Source: Glandiceps talaboti
Lineage: Eukaryota > Hemichordata > Enteropneusta > Spengelidae
Length of the DNA: 64,000 nt
Direction: 5' to 3'
Assembly: GCF_964340395.1 (NCBI RefSeq)
Contig: NC_135549.1
Location: forward strand, 34,391,832 to 34,455,831
Both the position numbers and the translations under genes were made by a program. Shown here one piece after another: positions 23,806-36,699 of the stretch. Within the stretch, counting starts at the first letter, position 1. The number at the start of each line of letters is the position of its first letter. Below the pieces are notes generated by a model, which was not told where the DNA came from, did no database searches, and worked only from the letters and a program-made list of their open reading frames with translations.

Positions 23806-24035
23806 AACATTGCATTTCACAGTTCAAAATTCTATTTCTCAGTTCAACATTTTGATTTCACGGTTCTACGATTCAACATTTTATCTTACAAATCAACATC
23901 GATCACTACCTTCAATCTTAGTGTTCTAAATTTGATTTCACAATTAAGGTAACAAATTTGAATTTGGATATTCGAAATGCGCTGAGAAATAGAATGTTGA
24001 ACTGTGAAATGCAATGTTGAAATGAGAAATAGACT
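23788..24035. repeat. Inverted repeat of ~50-bp arms
   Basis: 'ttcaacattgcatttcacag' (about 23800) recurs inverted at about 23995-24020 with flanking 'ctatttctca' blocks, giving about 50-bp arms around a ~140-bp spacer. Confidence 0.8.
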
Positions 24036-24179
24036 GTAAGATACGTCCTGACATTCTGCCCTCACCGGCGTGGGAGGGGTTGGCTGATGTGTGAGGGCGC
24101 CCCATCACGGCGTACCTTACAGACTACACTTACGTTCATCATCATCACACATCATGATCAAATGTAGACGAATAATAAA

Positions 24180-25300
24180 AAGTAAGTACCCTATAGAAGA
24201 CACTTAACACTCTTAGCCGTCAAATGTAGGTGATGTACACTTGATATCTTGTAGATGTAATAGAAATTGCCTTGAATGACAGCCACAAAAGCCAGACGAT
24301 AGTACTTTCAGTTGGTCATTATATGTATAGACTATTTATAGAACTTATGGTATATTTTATTTCATTTATTTCATTCATCTAGATTAACTGGTATATATAT
24401 ACCGAGTGCCGTTATGATATGGCAAGTTGGGCAAAAAAGTCCCCTGAACGTTAGATCCTTGATATTTTTATTGTCCATTCCTAATCCCAATGATATGATG
24501 TACATGATTGGTAGAACTTCACTGAGCCCTGTTGAAATGTGGCGCATGAAATATTGAATCTAACGTCCATATTATCTAGTCAATGCTAGGGGTATCATTG
24601 CTGCCAAGCAATTCTTTGTCGCTTCCTTAGAGTTGCCATACATACCCTTTTATATACAAGAGGACACAGTTTTTCATTTATTTTTACTTTTATTAATTAT
24701 TTTTTGGGGTGGGGGGGCAAGTTTAATACACACATTCACAATGCTTGACTGCCAATAGTGAGGAGTTATGAGGGTATGGTGCCATTGTCACTCTCAAACA
24801 TGAAAACTTATAGTTTGTGTTGGTGTTGGTGTTGGTGTAAAAATAACTTGAATATGACGCAAGGCGAAGATGGCGAATGAAGGAGGAGATGCGGGAAGGA
24901 TGGCGAATGTAGATGAATTAAGACGCAGCAAAGATGACGAATGCAAACAGAGATGCGGTGAAAATGGAGATAGTGGTGGAAGTGCGAAATTTGTGTCTGT
25001 GGATGTTAGGTATGAGAGAAAGTCCATAGCCAGGCAAGTGAAAATAATCCAAACTACTGACCCACTGACCTAACCTAACCTGAGGACAACCCAAAATGAG
25101 AAGAAAGAGAAAAAAGATGAACTGTTTGTGTATATGTAATATATGTGGTCATGCGTAGTGATGGCAACAAAGGACCGAGGCGTGAAGTAGTTGATGGCGA
25201 TGATGATGAAAATAAGGGTAGTATTTGAAATGTGTAGGTTGGGGAGGGGGTTATAAGAACATGCAGTCACTCACTCATTCATTCATTCATACTTAGAAAA
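24180..25300. repeat. ~1.1 kb diverged direct repeat, left copy
   Basis: Ordered similarity with 29440-30560: 'gatgta.acttgatat.t.gtaga', 'attgccttgaa', 'ccatattatctagtcaatgc', 'ctgccaagcaattctttgt', a G-rich run, 'tgaatatgacgc', and 'gtgtatat'. The two copies bracket the 51-bp minisatellite. Each includes a segment like IKYTSLTP on the minus strand, which might be a duplicated exon. Confidence 0.75.
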
Positions 25301-25386
25301 GTAAAGCATTTTAATTTCGCAAGATTTTGATAATCATTTTCGTTGGCCTTGTAACCATCTTGGGTTTTGTTATATAGTTCCATGCT

Positions 25387-28300
25387 AATACTGGGTGCTA
25401 GTATTCAATTCCCACATGTCTTGCAATAGTGCTATTACAGGGTGCTAGTATTCAATTCCCACATGTCTTGCAATAGTGCTATTTCATACTGGGTGCTAGT
25501 ATTCAATTCCCACATTTCTTGCAATAGGGCTATTTAATACTGGGTGCTAGTATTCAATTCCCACATTTCTTGCAATAGGGCTATTTAATACAGGGTGCTA
25601 GTATTCAATTCCCATATTTCTTGCAATAGTGCTAATACCGGGTGCTAGTATTCAATTCCCATATTTCTTGCAATAGTGCTAATACCGGTGCTAGTATTCA
25701 ATTCCCACATTTCTTGCAATAGGGCTATTTAATAATGGATGCTAGTATTCAATTCCGACATTTCTTGCAATAGGGCTATTTAAAACTGGGTGCTAGTATT
25801 CAATTCCGACATTTCTTGCAATAGTGCTATTTAACACTGGGTGCTAGTATTCAATTCTGACATTTCTTGCAATAGTGCTATTTAATACTGGGTGCTAGTA
25901 TTCAATTCCCACATTTCTTGCAATAGTGCTATTTAATACTGGGTGCTAGTATTCAATTCCGACATTTCTTGCAATAGTGCTATTTAATACTGGGTGTTAG
26001 TATTCAATTCCCACATTTCTTGCAATAGGACTATTTAATACTGGGTGTTAGTATTCAATTCCCACATTTCTTGCAATAGGACTATTTAATACTGGGTGTT
26101 AGTATTCAATTCCCACATTTCTTGCAATAGTGCTATTTAATACCGGTTGCTAGTATTCAATTCCCACATTTCTTGCAATAGTGCTATTTAATACTGGGTG
26201 CTAGTATTCAATTCCCACATTTCTTGCAATAGGACTATTTAATACTGGGTGTTAGTATTCAATTCCCACATTTCTTGCAATAGTGCTATTTAATACCGGT
26301 TGCTAGTATTCAATTCCCACATTTCTTGCAATAGTGCTATTTAATACTGGGTGCTAGTATTCAATTCCCACATTTCTTGCAATAGGACTATTTAATACTG
26401 GGTGTTAGTATTCAATTCCCACATTTCTTGCAATAGTGCTATTTAATACCGGTTGCTAGTATTCAATTCCCACATTTCTTGCAATAGTGCTATTTAATAC
26501 TGGGTGCTAGTATTCAATTCCCACATTTCTTGCAATAGGACTATTTAATACTGGGTGTTAGTATTCAATTCCCACATTTCTTGCAATAGTGCTATTTAAT
26601 ACTGGGTGTTAGTATTCAATTCCCACATTTCTTGCAATAGTGCTATTTAATAATGGGTGCTAGTATTCAATTCCCACATGTCTTGCAATAGGGCTATTTA
26701 ATACTGGGTGCTAGTATTCAATTCCGACATTTCTTGCAATAGTGCTATTTAATACTGGGTGCTAGTATTCAATTCCCACATTTCTTGCAATAGTGCTATT
26801 TAATACTGGGTGCTAGTATTCAATTCTGACATTTCTTGCAATAGTGCTATTTAATAATGGGTGCTAGTATTCAATTCCGACATTTCTTGCAATAGCGCTA
26901 TTTAATAATGGATGCTAGTATTCAATTCTGACATTTCTTGCAATAGCGCTATTTAATAATGGGTGCTAGTATTCAATTCCGACATTTCTTGCAATAGCGC
27001 TATTTAATAATGGGTGCTAGTATTCAATTCCGACATTTCTTGCAATAGCGCTATTTAATAATGGATGCTAGTATTCAATTCCCACATTTCTTGCAATAGT
27101 GCTATTTAATACTGGGTGCTAGTATTCAATTCCCACATTTCTTGCAATAGTGCTATTTAATAATGGGTGCTAGTATTCAATTCCGACATTTCTTGCAATA
27201 GTGCTATTTAATACTGGGTGCTAGTATTCAATTCCCACATTTCTTGCAATAGTGCTATTTAATACCGGGTGCTAATATTCAATTCCGACATTTCTTGCAA
27301 TAGTGCTATTTAATACCGGGTGCTATAGTATTCAATTCCCACATTTCTTGCAATAGGGCTATTTAATAATGGATGCTAGTATTCAATTCCGACATTTCTT
27401 GCAATAGTGCTATTTAATACTGGGTGCTAGTATTCAATTCCGACATTTCTTGCAATAGTGCTATTTAATACTGGGTGCTAGTATTCAATTCCGACATTTC
27501 TTGCAATAGTGCTATTTAATACTGGGTGCTAGTATTCAATTCCGACATTTCTTGCAATAGTGCTATTTAATACTGGGTGCTAGTATTCAATTCCCACATT
27601 TCTTGCAATAGGGCTATTTAATAATGGATGCTAGTATTCAATTCCGACATTTCTTGCAATAGTGCTATTTAATACTGGGTGCTAGTATTCAATTCCCACA
27701 TTTCTTGCAATAGGGCTATTTAATAATGGATGCTAGTATTCAATTCCGACATTTCTTGCAATAGTGCTATTTAATACTGGGTGCTAGTATTCAATTCCGA
27801 CATTTCTTGCAATAGTGCTATTTAATACTGGGTGCTAGTATTCAATTCCGACATTTCTTGCAATAGTGCTATTTAATACTGGGTGCTAGTATTCAATTCC
27901 CACATTTCTTGCAATAGTGCTATTTAATATCGGGTGCTAATATTCAATTCCGACATTTCTTGCAATAGTGCTATTTAATACCGGGTGCTAGTATTCAATT
28001 CCCACATTTCTTGCAATAGCGCTATTTAATACCGGGTGCTAGTATTCAATTCCCACATTTCTTGCAATAGGGCTATTTAATAATGGATGCTAGTATTCAA
28101 TTCCCACATTTCTTGCAATAGTGCTATTTAATACTGGGTGCTAGTATTCAATTCCCACATGTCTTGCAATAGGGCTATTTAATACCGGGTGCTAGTATTC
28201 AATTCCCACATTTCTTGCAATAGCGCTATTTAATACCGGGTGCTAGTATTCAATTCCCACATTTCTTGCAATAGGGCTATTTAATAATGGATGCTAGTAT

Positions 28301-28914
28301 TCAATTCCGACATTTCTTGCAATAGTGCTATTTAATACTGGGTGCTTGTATTCAATTCCCACATTTCTTGCAATAGTGCTATTTAATACTGTGTGCTATA
28401 GTATTCAATTCCCACATTTCTTGCAATAGTGCTATTTAATAATGGGTGCTAGTATTCAATTCCCACATTTCTTGCAATAGTGCTATTTAATACTGGGTGC
28501 TAGTATTCAATTCCCACATTTCTTGCAATAGTGCTATTTAATACTGGGTGCTAGTATTCAATTCCCACATTTCTTGCAATAGTGCTATTTAATACTGGGT
28601 GCTAGTATTCAATTCCCACATGTCTTGCAATAGGGCTATTTAATACCGGGTGCTAGTATTCAATTCTGACATTTCTTGCAATAGTGCTATTTAATACTGG
28701 GTGCTAGTATTCAATTCCCACATTTCTTGCAATAGGGCTATTTAATACTGGGTGCTAGTATTCAATTCCCACATGTCTTGCAATAGGGCTATTTAATACC
28801 GGGTGCTAGTATTCAATTCTGACATTTCTTGCAATAGTGCTATTTAATACTGAGTGCTAGTATTCAATTCCGACATTTCTTGCAATAGGACTATTTAATA
28901 CCGGGTGCTAGTAT
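25387..28914. repeat. Minisatellite, 51-bp unit, about 69 copies
   Basis: Units contain GGGTGCTAGTATTCAATTCC then 'cacatttcttgcaatag' and 'gctatttaata'. The first few units are shorter. A trimeric higher-order unit of 153 bp is seen where the variant 'taccggttgc' recurs at 26141, 26294 and 26447. Although 51 is divisible by three, every frame has stops, so it is not coding. Confidence 0.98.
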
Positions 28915-28919
28915 TGAAG

Positions 28920-29400
28920 TGTAATAGTGACCCAGTTTGAGTGTTATATTATCCATATCCATATTATTGATAATGGTCTTTCTGAGACCTTGACCTTTGA
29001 CCTCAACCTGTATCTTCAAGGTCAAATAGTCAAACATTAATCATAGTGCATAGTATACAGCAGAGATGCATAGACCAATTTCAACCAAGCCTGGCACAAA
29101 TGTCAAACTTCACATTTTGTGCACAAGCTCAGTCTGGTAGCTTAATACATAGAAACCTAAATTAAATGACTTAATACCCATTTTATTTATAATGAGCTTT
29201 GAGACCTCGTCATTGCTTTGTTTTGTGACCTTTGCAATGATGACAAAATATTGGCCATATTTGTCATAAAAAATTCTGAATTTGACTTGGCTAGTAAGTT
29301 GAAATATTGAAGACTGTCTTTGATGAAGACTTATGAAAATTTGTCAGTCGATGAACAACTTTCAGATGAATATTTGAGGCTACATCACTTTTCATCTGTG
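28920..29400. other. Non-coding; steroid-receptor-like half sites by chance
   Basis: Contains 'accttgacctttgacctcaacc'-type TGACCT repeats near 28990. Probably old repeat DNA; no coding frame. Confidence 0.3.
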
Positions 29401-29439
29401 TTCGTGACATCACAGATCAATTGTAGATGAACAGCAAAG

Positions 29440-30560
29440 ATAAGTAAAGAACTTCTAGATGATGCTTACCATTCACAGTTGTTAGGCGTAAGTGATGTAT
29501 ACTTGATATTCTGTAGACGTACCGTGTAATAGATATTGCCTTGAAATACACAGCCATGGATACACTAAAGACGACAGTACCTTAAATTCACTCAGTCATT
29601 AGTAGCATTTTTAGCATTATGCCAACAATTATTTAGACTGAGAATGTTATAGTCATACTCGTATGGTAATTCTGGCTGTATGGTCCCCTGGATTTGAGAG
29701 TTTAATTTGAATGTTTGTAGTGAAATTGATCAACCCACCCCCCTGATAAAAAGAGGATTAAACGTTTGATAGCTCTACTGAGCTCTGTATGCAGTTGAAT
29801 TTAGGCCGCATTGAAAATTGATTACTCTAAAATCCATATTATCTAGTCAATGCTAGGGGTGTCATCGCTGCCAAGCAATTCTTTGTTGCCAATTTGAATC
29901 ACCATGCAAGGACACATACTTTTGGGGGGGAGGGGGTTAACATACATGCACATGCTTGACTGCGAATTATGAAGAGCTATAATGGAATGTGCCATTATAA
30001 CTCTAAACCATACAAACATATAGAAAGTTAAAATGAATGGGGGACTTTATTGTATTGTTGTAATGTAACTGTTGAATATGACGCGCAATGATGATGGCAA
30101 ATAAAGACGGCGACACGGCAGTAATAGAGATGGCGGCAACACGGCGGAGGTTTGTGAGGTTTATGTGTGTTGGTATGAGAGATTAAGGCCATAGACAGCA
30201 AGTGAAAAATATGTAAAACCTACAAAGGACTAACCAACGAACCATTGCCAACCAACCAAACAACAAAGTAATCAACCATAGAGACCCCACCTAGTCAGAG
30301 AAAACCAAAATCCACAAGAAACCAGACATACGGAAAGGGATAAAAAAAAATCGAGGGGTGCTGTTTGTGTATGTCAATATGTAATATATGATCACGTGCA
30401 GCGAAGACAGCGGACTGAAACGCGAGGTAGATGATGCCGCAGATATGACAATTGGGGCCGGAGACGCAAAAATGATAGTATATTTGATGTGCGTATGTTG
30501 GAAGGGGTGAGTTGGGATAGTTAAAAGAGCAATCACTCATGCAGCCATACATACTAAAAA
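29440..30560. repeat. ~1.1 kb diverged direct repeat, right copy
   Basis: Partner of 24180-25300, with matching blocks in the same order and orientation. On the minus strand a segment ending at a GTAAGC donor (near 29471) reads NIKYTSLTPNNCE, a possible small exon. Confidence 0.75.
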
Positions 30561-30576
30561 AAACTCAAAAACTTAC

Positions 30577-30630
30577 TTGGTGCTGATGTCTGAAACTGTT
30601 TTTCTGTTCTTCTAAACTGCTCCAAAAGTT
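30577..30630 (-). CDS. Possible small exon (54 bp), unidentified gene
   Basis: Bounded by an acceptor (TTATTATTAG) and a perfect GTAAGT donor. Two frames are open (LLEQFRRTEKQFQTSAP or NFWSSLEEQKNSFRHQHQ). It may be an alternative 3' exon of the gene with exons at 30738-31091. Confidence 0.35.
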
Positions 30631-30737
30631 CTAATAATAAAATGACTTAAAAATACATTTCAATATGTGAATTACATTTTAATAGATGCACATAAATGCA
30701 AAATACACATCAGTATCGTAATAATCAAATACATCGA

Positions 30738-30766
30738 TCAGTCTTGGGTCTTCTTATCACCACAGG
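30738..30766 (-). CDS. Terminal exon of an unidentified minus-strand gene
   Basis: Acceptor CTTTCTTTTAG precedes CCTGTGG.... In the phase carried from exon 30948-30986 it reads SCGDKKTQD and stops at TGA (30738-30740). The shared frame across three exons supports the model, but the protein is not recognised. Confidence 0.4.
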
Positions 30767-30947
30767 CTAAAAGAAAGAAATTTAAGAAATAGTATAAGAA
30801 TTGAAGTATTCACTCACAATGCAATTATAGTATTTTCTAAATTTATTTTATATTGCAGACATGACAGTCAAATAGAAATAAAGTTTCTAAATCTAACTTT
30901 CAATGTATACACATATTAAATATTAAAAAGAAAGTTTTTTGACTCAC

Positions 30948-30986
30948 ATTTTCCATCATTTGTCCATCTTTGTCGAGCCTGACTTC
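30948..30986 (-). CDS. 39-bp micro-exon of the same minus-strand gene
   Basis: Flanked by TTTTCAG acceptor and GTGAGT donor. In phase 1 it encodes SQARQRWTNDGK, following HFG from the exon ending at 31091. The strong splice signals on both sides of so short an exon are the main evidence. Confidence 0.5.
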
Positions 30987-31090
30987 CTGAAAATAAACTT
31001 GCATGGAAATTGTATTAATACAGTTTGGTTAATATATTGTTTTATTTAATAAAATAATGAAGAAATACATTCAATATAGATAACATTTAC

Positions 31091-31150
31091 CAAAGTGCTC
31101 CCATATGGATGATATTAAATTTTCAAGGTTATAATTTGTAGACAATATTT
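31091..31150 (-). CDS. Upstream exon of the same minus-strand gene (5' limit uncertain)
   Basis: Reads ...NYNLENLISSIWEHFG and ends in phase 1 at a GTAAAT donor. No clean acceptor was found in the preceding 60 bp, so the 5' boundary given is approximate. Confidence 0.4.
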
Positions 31151-31159
31151 TTTTATGAA

Positions 31160-33270
31160 ATGGGGTGAAAGGAAGAAATCAAATCTTCACTAAGGTACAC
31201 TTGCCCAGGTTTTGGAAACCACTATAAAGAAAGAACTGTGTGTATAAATTTGCAAATACAGTATAATTAATTGATTTTTTATTGTTCTACTGTTTCTCCC
31301 TGAAAAATCGACCCCAATGGTTAGAAAAGCCAATGAGAATAAGTCAAGCAAAAACATTTTTATACTATTAAATTGATTATGAAATAATAACTGACTAAAG
31401 TTGCATAAAGTGGGTAGGAATTTGTATGTGTTATCAAAATGTGTATTTTTGTCTCAGAGAATTAAAATTTTTTTCCAGAAGTAATAGGGGAGGGGGGGGG
31501 GTTGCACAACTCCCATAGGTGGGAAAGGTCTGCTGGAAAGCAGTGTTTTTTGTATACTTTTCTGGGCTGGAAAACTTTGGAAAACCCCGCTCGGCTGGAC
31601 TGATAGATTTTGCTTCAGTTGCATCTTAGAATAAATCTATAAATTTCAAAACATTATTACAATTCTTAAAAGTGAGATTTCGTTTTCCAAAAGACAATTC
31701 ATTTGGTCAGTTTTTAGCTATTTCATCGTACAAACTGCCGTCTGTATCTATCATAGATCTGTAGAGTATCTATTTTTTGCTATAAAGTTGGTATTAGAAA
31801 GTGTCTCCATTTTTGGGTGTGTAGTATGACAACAGTAAGGACTTGATGATCTCAGCAAAGCCTCCTAGTATCATTTCACACAGAGTTGTCCTCTTAATTT
31901 TCAATTTCTTTTCTAAATAAATCATTTAATGATGTCATATGAACATGTATAATGAGAGTAATCCATAATGCCAATACTATTTCAACTTTAAGTGCAATTA
32001 ACTATGAAAGGAGAATTAGACATTAATAGTCATTGGTGCCTAATTATGTGCTTATTTACTATATATTAGTATTTATCATATATTAGTATTTATTATATTA
32101 GTACTTATTACTTATTAGTGATTATTTATTATATGTTACTATTATTACCCTAAAGTTATTATTATTGTCATTATTGTTATTAAGATAGAATTTAATAGTA
32201 GGGCCGGCAAAGAAAATTTATCTAAAGTGTGCTTCTTTGAACTAGTATTGGCAAAATAAACCACTTTCATTAATTTTGTTCACATGACCATATATCCCAG
32301 GATGAGGTGGGCAACTCTTTGTGAAATGACGTAGGGAGACGATGTTGAAACCGCCAAAAACCAAACTGTTGTCATACTACACACCCTAAAAATGGTCTGA
32401 CTCTTTCTTATACCAACTGTATCACTCAAAATACATACAGATGGTAGTTAATATGATGTAATACCTAAAAACTGATCAAAAATAATTATCTTTTTGAGAA
32501 ATGAAATCTTACTTTTAGCAATTGTAAGAATTATTTTGAAAAATATATCAATATTTTGAGCTACAATTAAAATAAAATCAACCAGTCTAGATGGGCAGGG
32601 TTATCCAAAATCTTCTCGCCTAGAAAAGTATATACCTTATATCATACATGTACCTTATGACATACAGACTTTACAGCAGACCTTCCCCTATAGTCCATGG
32701 GAGTAATTTGTAATTGCTCAAGGCCAGGTTTCAAAATAAAGCTAGTTTTATGATTAATTATGCAGTAAATATTGATTTTTGATGACAAAAAGGGCATATT
32801 TTCATAATGACATGTCACCTTTGTGCCAGTTTTGAAAGAAATCAGATATTGGAAGTCTGAGCCCATTGTAATAGTCACTCACTTTGGGGGACTAAAAGTG
32901 CTTTTGCTGGATGAATTCTATTCCCTTTTCTAAACATTGTGATCTCTGCTTGAGAGAGAAACACAATGTGGTAAACCATAATATTTTTGTTCAAAATTTC
33001 AATTGATAAATATTGAATTGAACTTTTATGATTCAGTTTTAATTTAGCAAAACTAATTGCAACCTACAGGAGCATTTTGGTTTACACCAGTTATATTTTA
33101 CAGCTTTTATTTTATTTATTTTTTACAGAGCTTAATGAGGGAGACAGTAGTTCTCTTATAAAAACTTTTTTTTAAAAACTCCTCCCATAAAACAAAAACT
33201 ACTCCAATGGTAAAAAACTACTAATGGTCCTTGCTCAGTGCTTGGGGATCATCATGTTATAGACTTTTTG
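31160..33270. other. No confident feature
   Basis: AT-rich intergenic or intronic DNA with a G run near 31490 and short TATTA-rich stretches at 32050-32160. No exon with good splice signals was found. Confidence 0.4.
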
Positions 33271-33279
33271 TAATTACAG

Positions 33280-34960
33280 ATTTTTAGTTGTAGTCTTTTT
33301 AGCCCTAATTTGCATATCACTGATGAAATCATTATATCAAAAATACATCTTAATCTAATTATAGACGACCAACAAGACACATTTTTAGATCATTATTTAC
33401 ATATCACTGATTGGATCGTGTTATAGACCTTTTGTAAATATAGACTTTTAGTTTTAGTCTTTATAGCCCTAATTTGCATATCACTGATAAGATCATGGTA
33501 TCAAGAATACATCTTAATCTAATGATAAATTTGTGACCAAAAAGACACATTTTTAGACACTAATTTGCATATTACTGATTGGATCATCTTGTTATAGACT
33601 TTTAGACTTTTAGTTTGAGGCTTTTTAGCCCTAATTTTCATATCACTGATGAGATCATGGTATCAAGAATACATCTAAATCTAATGATAAATTTTTGACC
33701 AAAAAGACACATTTTTAGATCATAATTTACATATCACTGATTGGATCGTGTTATAGACCTTTTGTAAATATAGACTTTTAGTTTTAGTCTTTATAGCCCT
33801 AATTTGCATATCACTGATGAGATAAACACATCAAGAATACATCTTAATCTAATGATAAATTTGTGACCAAAAAGACACATTTTAGGCACTAATTTGCATG
33901 TTACTGATTGGATCATCTTGTTATAGACTTTTAGACTTTTAGTTTGAGGATTTTTAGCACTAATTTGCATATCACTGATAAGATCATGGTATCAAGAATA
34001 CATCTTAATCTAATGATAAATTTGTGACCAAAAAGACACATTATTAGCCCTTAATTTGCATACTATTGATGGGATCATCTTTAATATTATAGATTTTTTG
34101 TAAATATAGACTTTTAGTTTTAGTCTTTTTAGCCCTAATTTGCATATCACTGATGAGATAAACACATCAAGAATACATCTTAATCTAATGATAAATTTGT
34201 GACCAAAAAGACACATTATTAGCCCTTAATTTGCATACTATTGATGGGATCATCTTTAATATTATAGATTTTTTGTAAATATAGACTTTTAGTTTTAGGC
34301 TTTTTAGCACTAATTTGCATATCACCGATGAGATCATGGTATTAAGAATACATCTTAATCTAATGATAGAGTTTTGACCAAAAAGACACATTATTAACCC
34401 CTAATTTGCATACTACTGATTGGATCATCTTGTTATAGACTTTTTGTAAATATAGACTTAGTTTTAGGCTTTTCAGCCCTAATTTGCATATCACTGATTG
34501 GATCATCGCGTTAAGGAACTTTTGTAAATGTATACTTTTAGTCTTTTTAGCCTCTACATATCACTGATGAGATCATATCAAGAAAACATCTTAAAGTATA
34601 GACCGTTAACCAAAAAGACACATTATTAGCCACTAATTTGCATATCACTGATTGGATCATCGCGTTAAGGAACTTTTGTAAATGTATACTTTTAGTCTTT
34701 TTAGCCTCTGCATATCACTGATGAGATCATATCAAGAAAACATCTTAAAGTATAGACTGTTAACCAAAAAGACACATTATTAACCCCTAATTTGCATACT
34801 ACTGATTGGATCATCTTGTTACAGACTTTTTATAAATATAAACTGTTAGTTTTAGTCTTTTAGCCCTAATTTGCATATCACTGATGAGGTCATGGTATCA
34901 AGAATACATCTTAATCTAATGATAGACTTTTGACCAAAAAGATGAGATCATAGGCCTTAA
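33280..34960. repeat. Tandem repeat, ~160-175 bp unit, about 10 copies, octamer-bearing
   Basis: Each unit carries 'agccctaatttgcatatcac', 'gatcatggtatcaag', 'atacatcttaatctaatgat', 'gaccaaaaagacacat', a second 'taatttgcat.' and 'tatagactttt'. Unit starts fall near 33301, 33466, 33627, 33797, 33957, 34130 and 34306. The octamer ATTTGCAT appears about 15 times. A single copy of the family lies at 360-470. Confidence 0.9.
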
Positions 34961-35349
34961 TTTGGTTTTGAGACACATATATTTGATCACTATATCATGG
35001 GTATAACTGAAGCGGTGACATTATTTTGTATTGTAATTTATGAATGTTCTTGACCATCACAAAACGAAAAATAAATTTGGTACACATTGTTGGTTGTTAT
35101 GCGGTTATTAGCTATATTTGTAATATTGTAAGCAAACTTATCTTTTTTCATCATCTTCAAAGAAGAATGTCTTTACGGAAATAACTCTAATCAAATTTTA
35201 AATTTGTAACATGAATGAAAAAAATATGCGCTGCAGAGCAAAATACACGGGTTTTAATTTTGTATGATTAGCATTTTAATGAAAGAAATATTTCAATTCA
35301 ACTTTGTATTTCTAGAAAAAAAACTAGCTAACTAGATTTTGCGAAAACT

Positions 35350-35555
35350 TTAACCCTAATTAGAAGTGGCACAGTCAGTATTTCTAGAAACAATCTATTT
35401 TAAGTTTACATTTGGTTAACTAGTTTGGGGATAATTTTAGTACGGGAACCCTAAATAGAAGTGGCACAGTCTGTATTTCGAGGAACAATCTATTTCAAGT
35501 TTACATTTGGTTAACTAGTTTTGGGGTAATTTTAGTATGGGACCCTAAATAGAAG
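35350..35555. repeat. Tandem duplication, ~106-bp period
   Basis: Two copies of 'agaagtggcacagtc.gtat', 'acaatctatttcaagtttac' and 'atttggttaactagtt'. Non-coding. Confidence 0.9.
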
Positions 35556-36239
35556 TGGTGTTCGGTGGTTATACGCAATTATGGTTTTCAAGTTTGTGTT
35601 TGGTAAATAGTCTAATATAAACATCAATGATTTTTCATTTGAACATGGCACAATACAATTGTTTAGGTTGTGAAAGAAATGTGTATACCGGAGGTGGCTG
35701 AATTTAGAGGAATCTGGGTACCCGAGAACAACTTTGTGTACATGACTATCTATTCAAATTTGTTTGTCAATAAATTTTGATTTGTATTTTGTATTTGTGT
35801 TTTGCGTTCTTAATGTTTTCGAAAATGGGGAATATTACAGTCTGTGCCACTTGAACAACCAATGACAAATTTTCCTCCTGACAAAACCGTCTAAATCCTA
35901 ACCTGCCAACCCGGGCCGCCACCCTCCCGCCAAAAAAGGTACCGCGCCGAAATTGCCCCCATGGCCCCCATTCCCATACAATGGGCTCAAATGCAGCAGA
36001 AAGAACTAACATTGCAAACCGACTTATCTCATATACCATCCGTCGACGTTCTCGCAGGGACCATACCATGATGAATTGACGAACCAATACGCAAACCATA
36101 GACTTCCATTCTCGGACAGTCTCTATTGTACGGCGAACAAACATCTGAACCAAACACAGCATCCATACGGTGATACACATTGCAATTTTATTTAAATTAT
36201 TGAGACATGTAAATATTTTGTACAATTATTGTTTCGTAT

Positions 36240-36480
36240 TTGTAGATATCCCTTTCTGTTCTTAGTTTTTGTTGCCCAGTTACACACTTGTATTTTTTTT
36301 CTTCTATATTTATTTTGTCAGGGTCACAGACTAGACTAGTTCAGATCGAACTATTTCTGTGGCCCTCACCAGATATATTATCAAATCAACCTCCTTTTTG
36401 AAATGTACATAAAAATGTTATCCTGTTTTGTATCTGGTGAATAAACAATTCAATTCAATTCAATTCAATTCAATTCAATT
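36240..36480 (+). mobile_element. 3' tail of a non-LTR retrotransposon
   Basis: A short 3' UTR-like stretch ends in 'gaataaacaattcaattc', that is AATAAA followed by an (AATTC)n array of about eight units. Terminal short tandem repeats in place of poly(A) are typical of CR1/L2/Rex-type LINEs. No reverse-transcriptase frame is visible upstream, so this would be a severely truncated copy. Confidence 0.5.
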
Positions 36481-36509
36481 TTTCCTTCCAATTTCCTCTT
36501 TTCGACCAG

Positions 36510-36699
36510 TGAGCGAAGTAGACAGCACAGCATCCAGGACCCATACCAAACATCGGAATATTCTTCTATCATCCACTCTCAGCAGTACAAGGCTTCGGAC
36601 ATATACTATGACGACATAGACCCGGGTTTGCAGCACAACACACGGAGAACCAGTATCCATCTTTGTTTATCGTTTGCTGGAGTCGCAAAGACAGTTTGA
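36510..36699 (+). CDS. Possible terminal exon, unidentified
   Basis: Follows a pyrimidine tract and CAG (ending 36509). In phase 1 it reads ERSRQHSIQDPYQTSEYS, continues SIIHSQQYKASDIYYDDIDPG and stops at TGA (36697-36699). The Tyr/Ser/Asp-rich cytoplasmic-tail-like peptide looks coding, but no upstream exon is found in the window. Confidence 0.3.

Noticed and set aside
28980-29030. Nuclear receptor response elements (TGACCT repeats)
   Set aside because: Too short and degenerate, in apparent repeat DNA; no promoter context.
32642-32878. 78-codon minus-strand open frame
   Set aside because: No splice signals, domain or codon bias distinguish it from surrounding AT-rich DNA.
33600-34900. CTGATGAGATCAT repeats as further hammerhead ribozymes
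   Set aside because: The CUGAUGA string is present but no GAAA element or pairing stems follow at the right spacing.
35767-36225. 152-codon minus-strand open frame
   Set aside because: Low-complexity Arg/Val-rich peptide with no domain; probably a by-product of a retroelement region.
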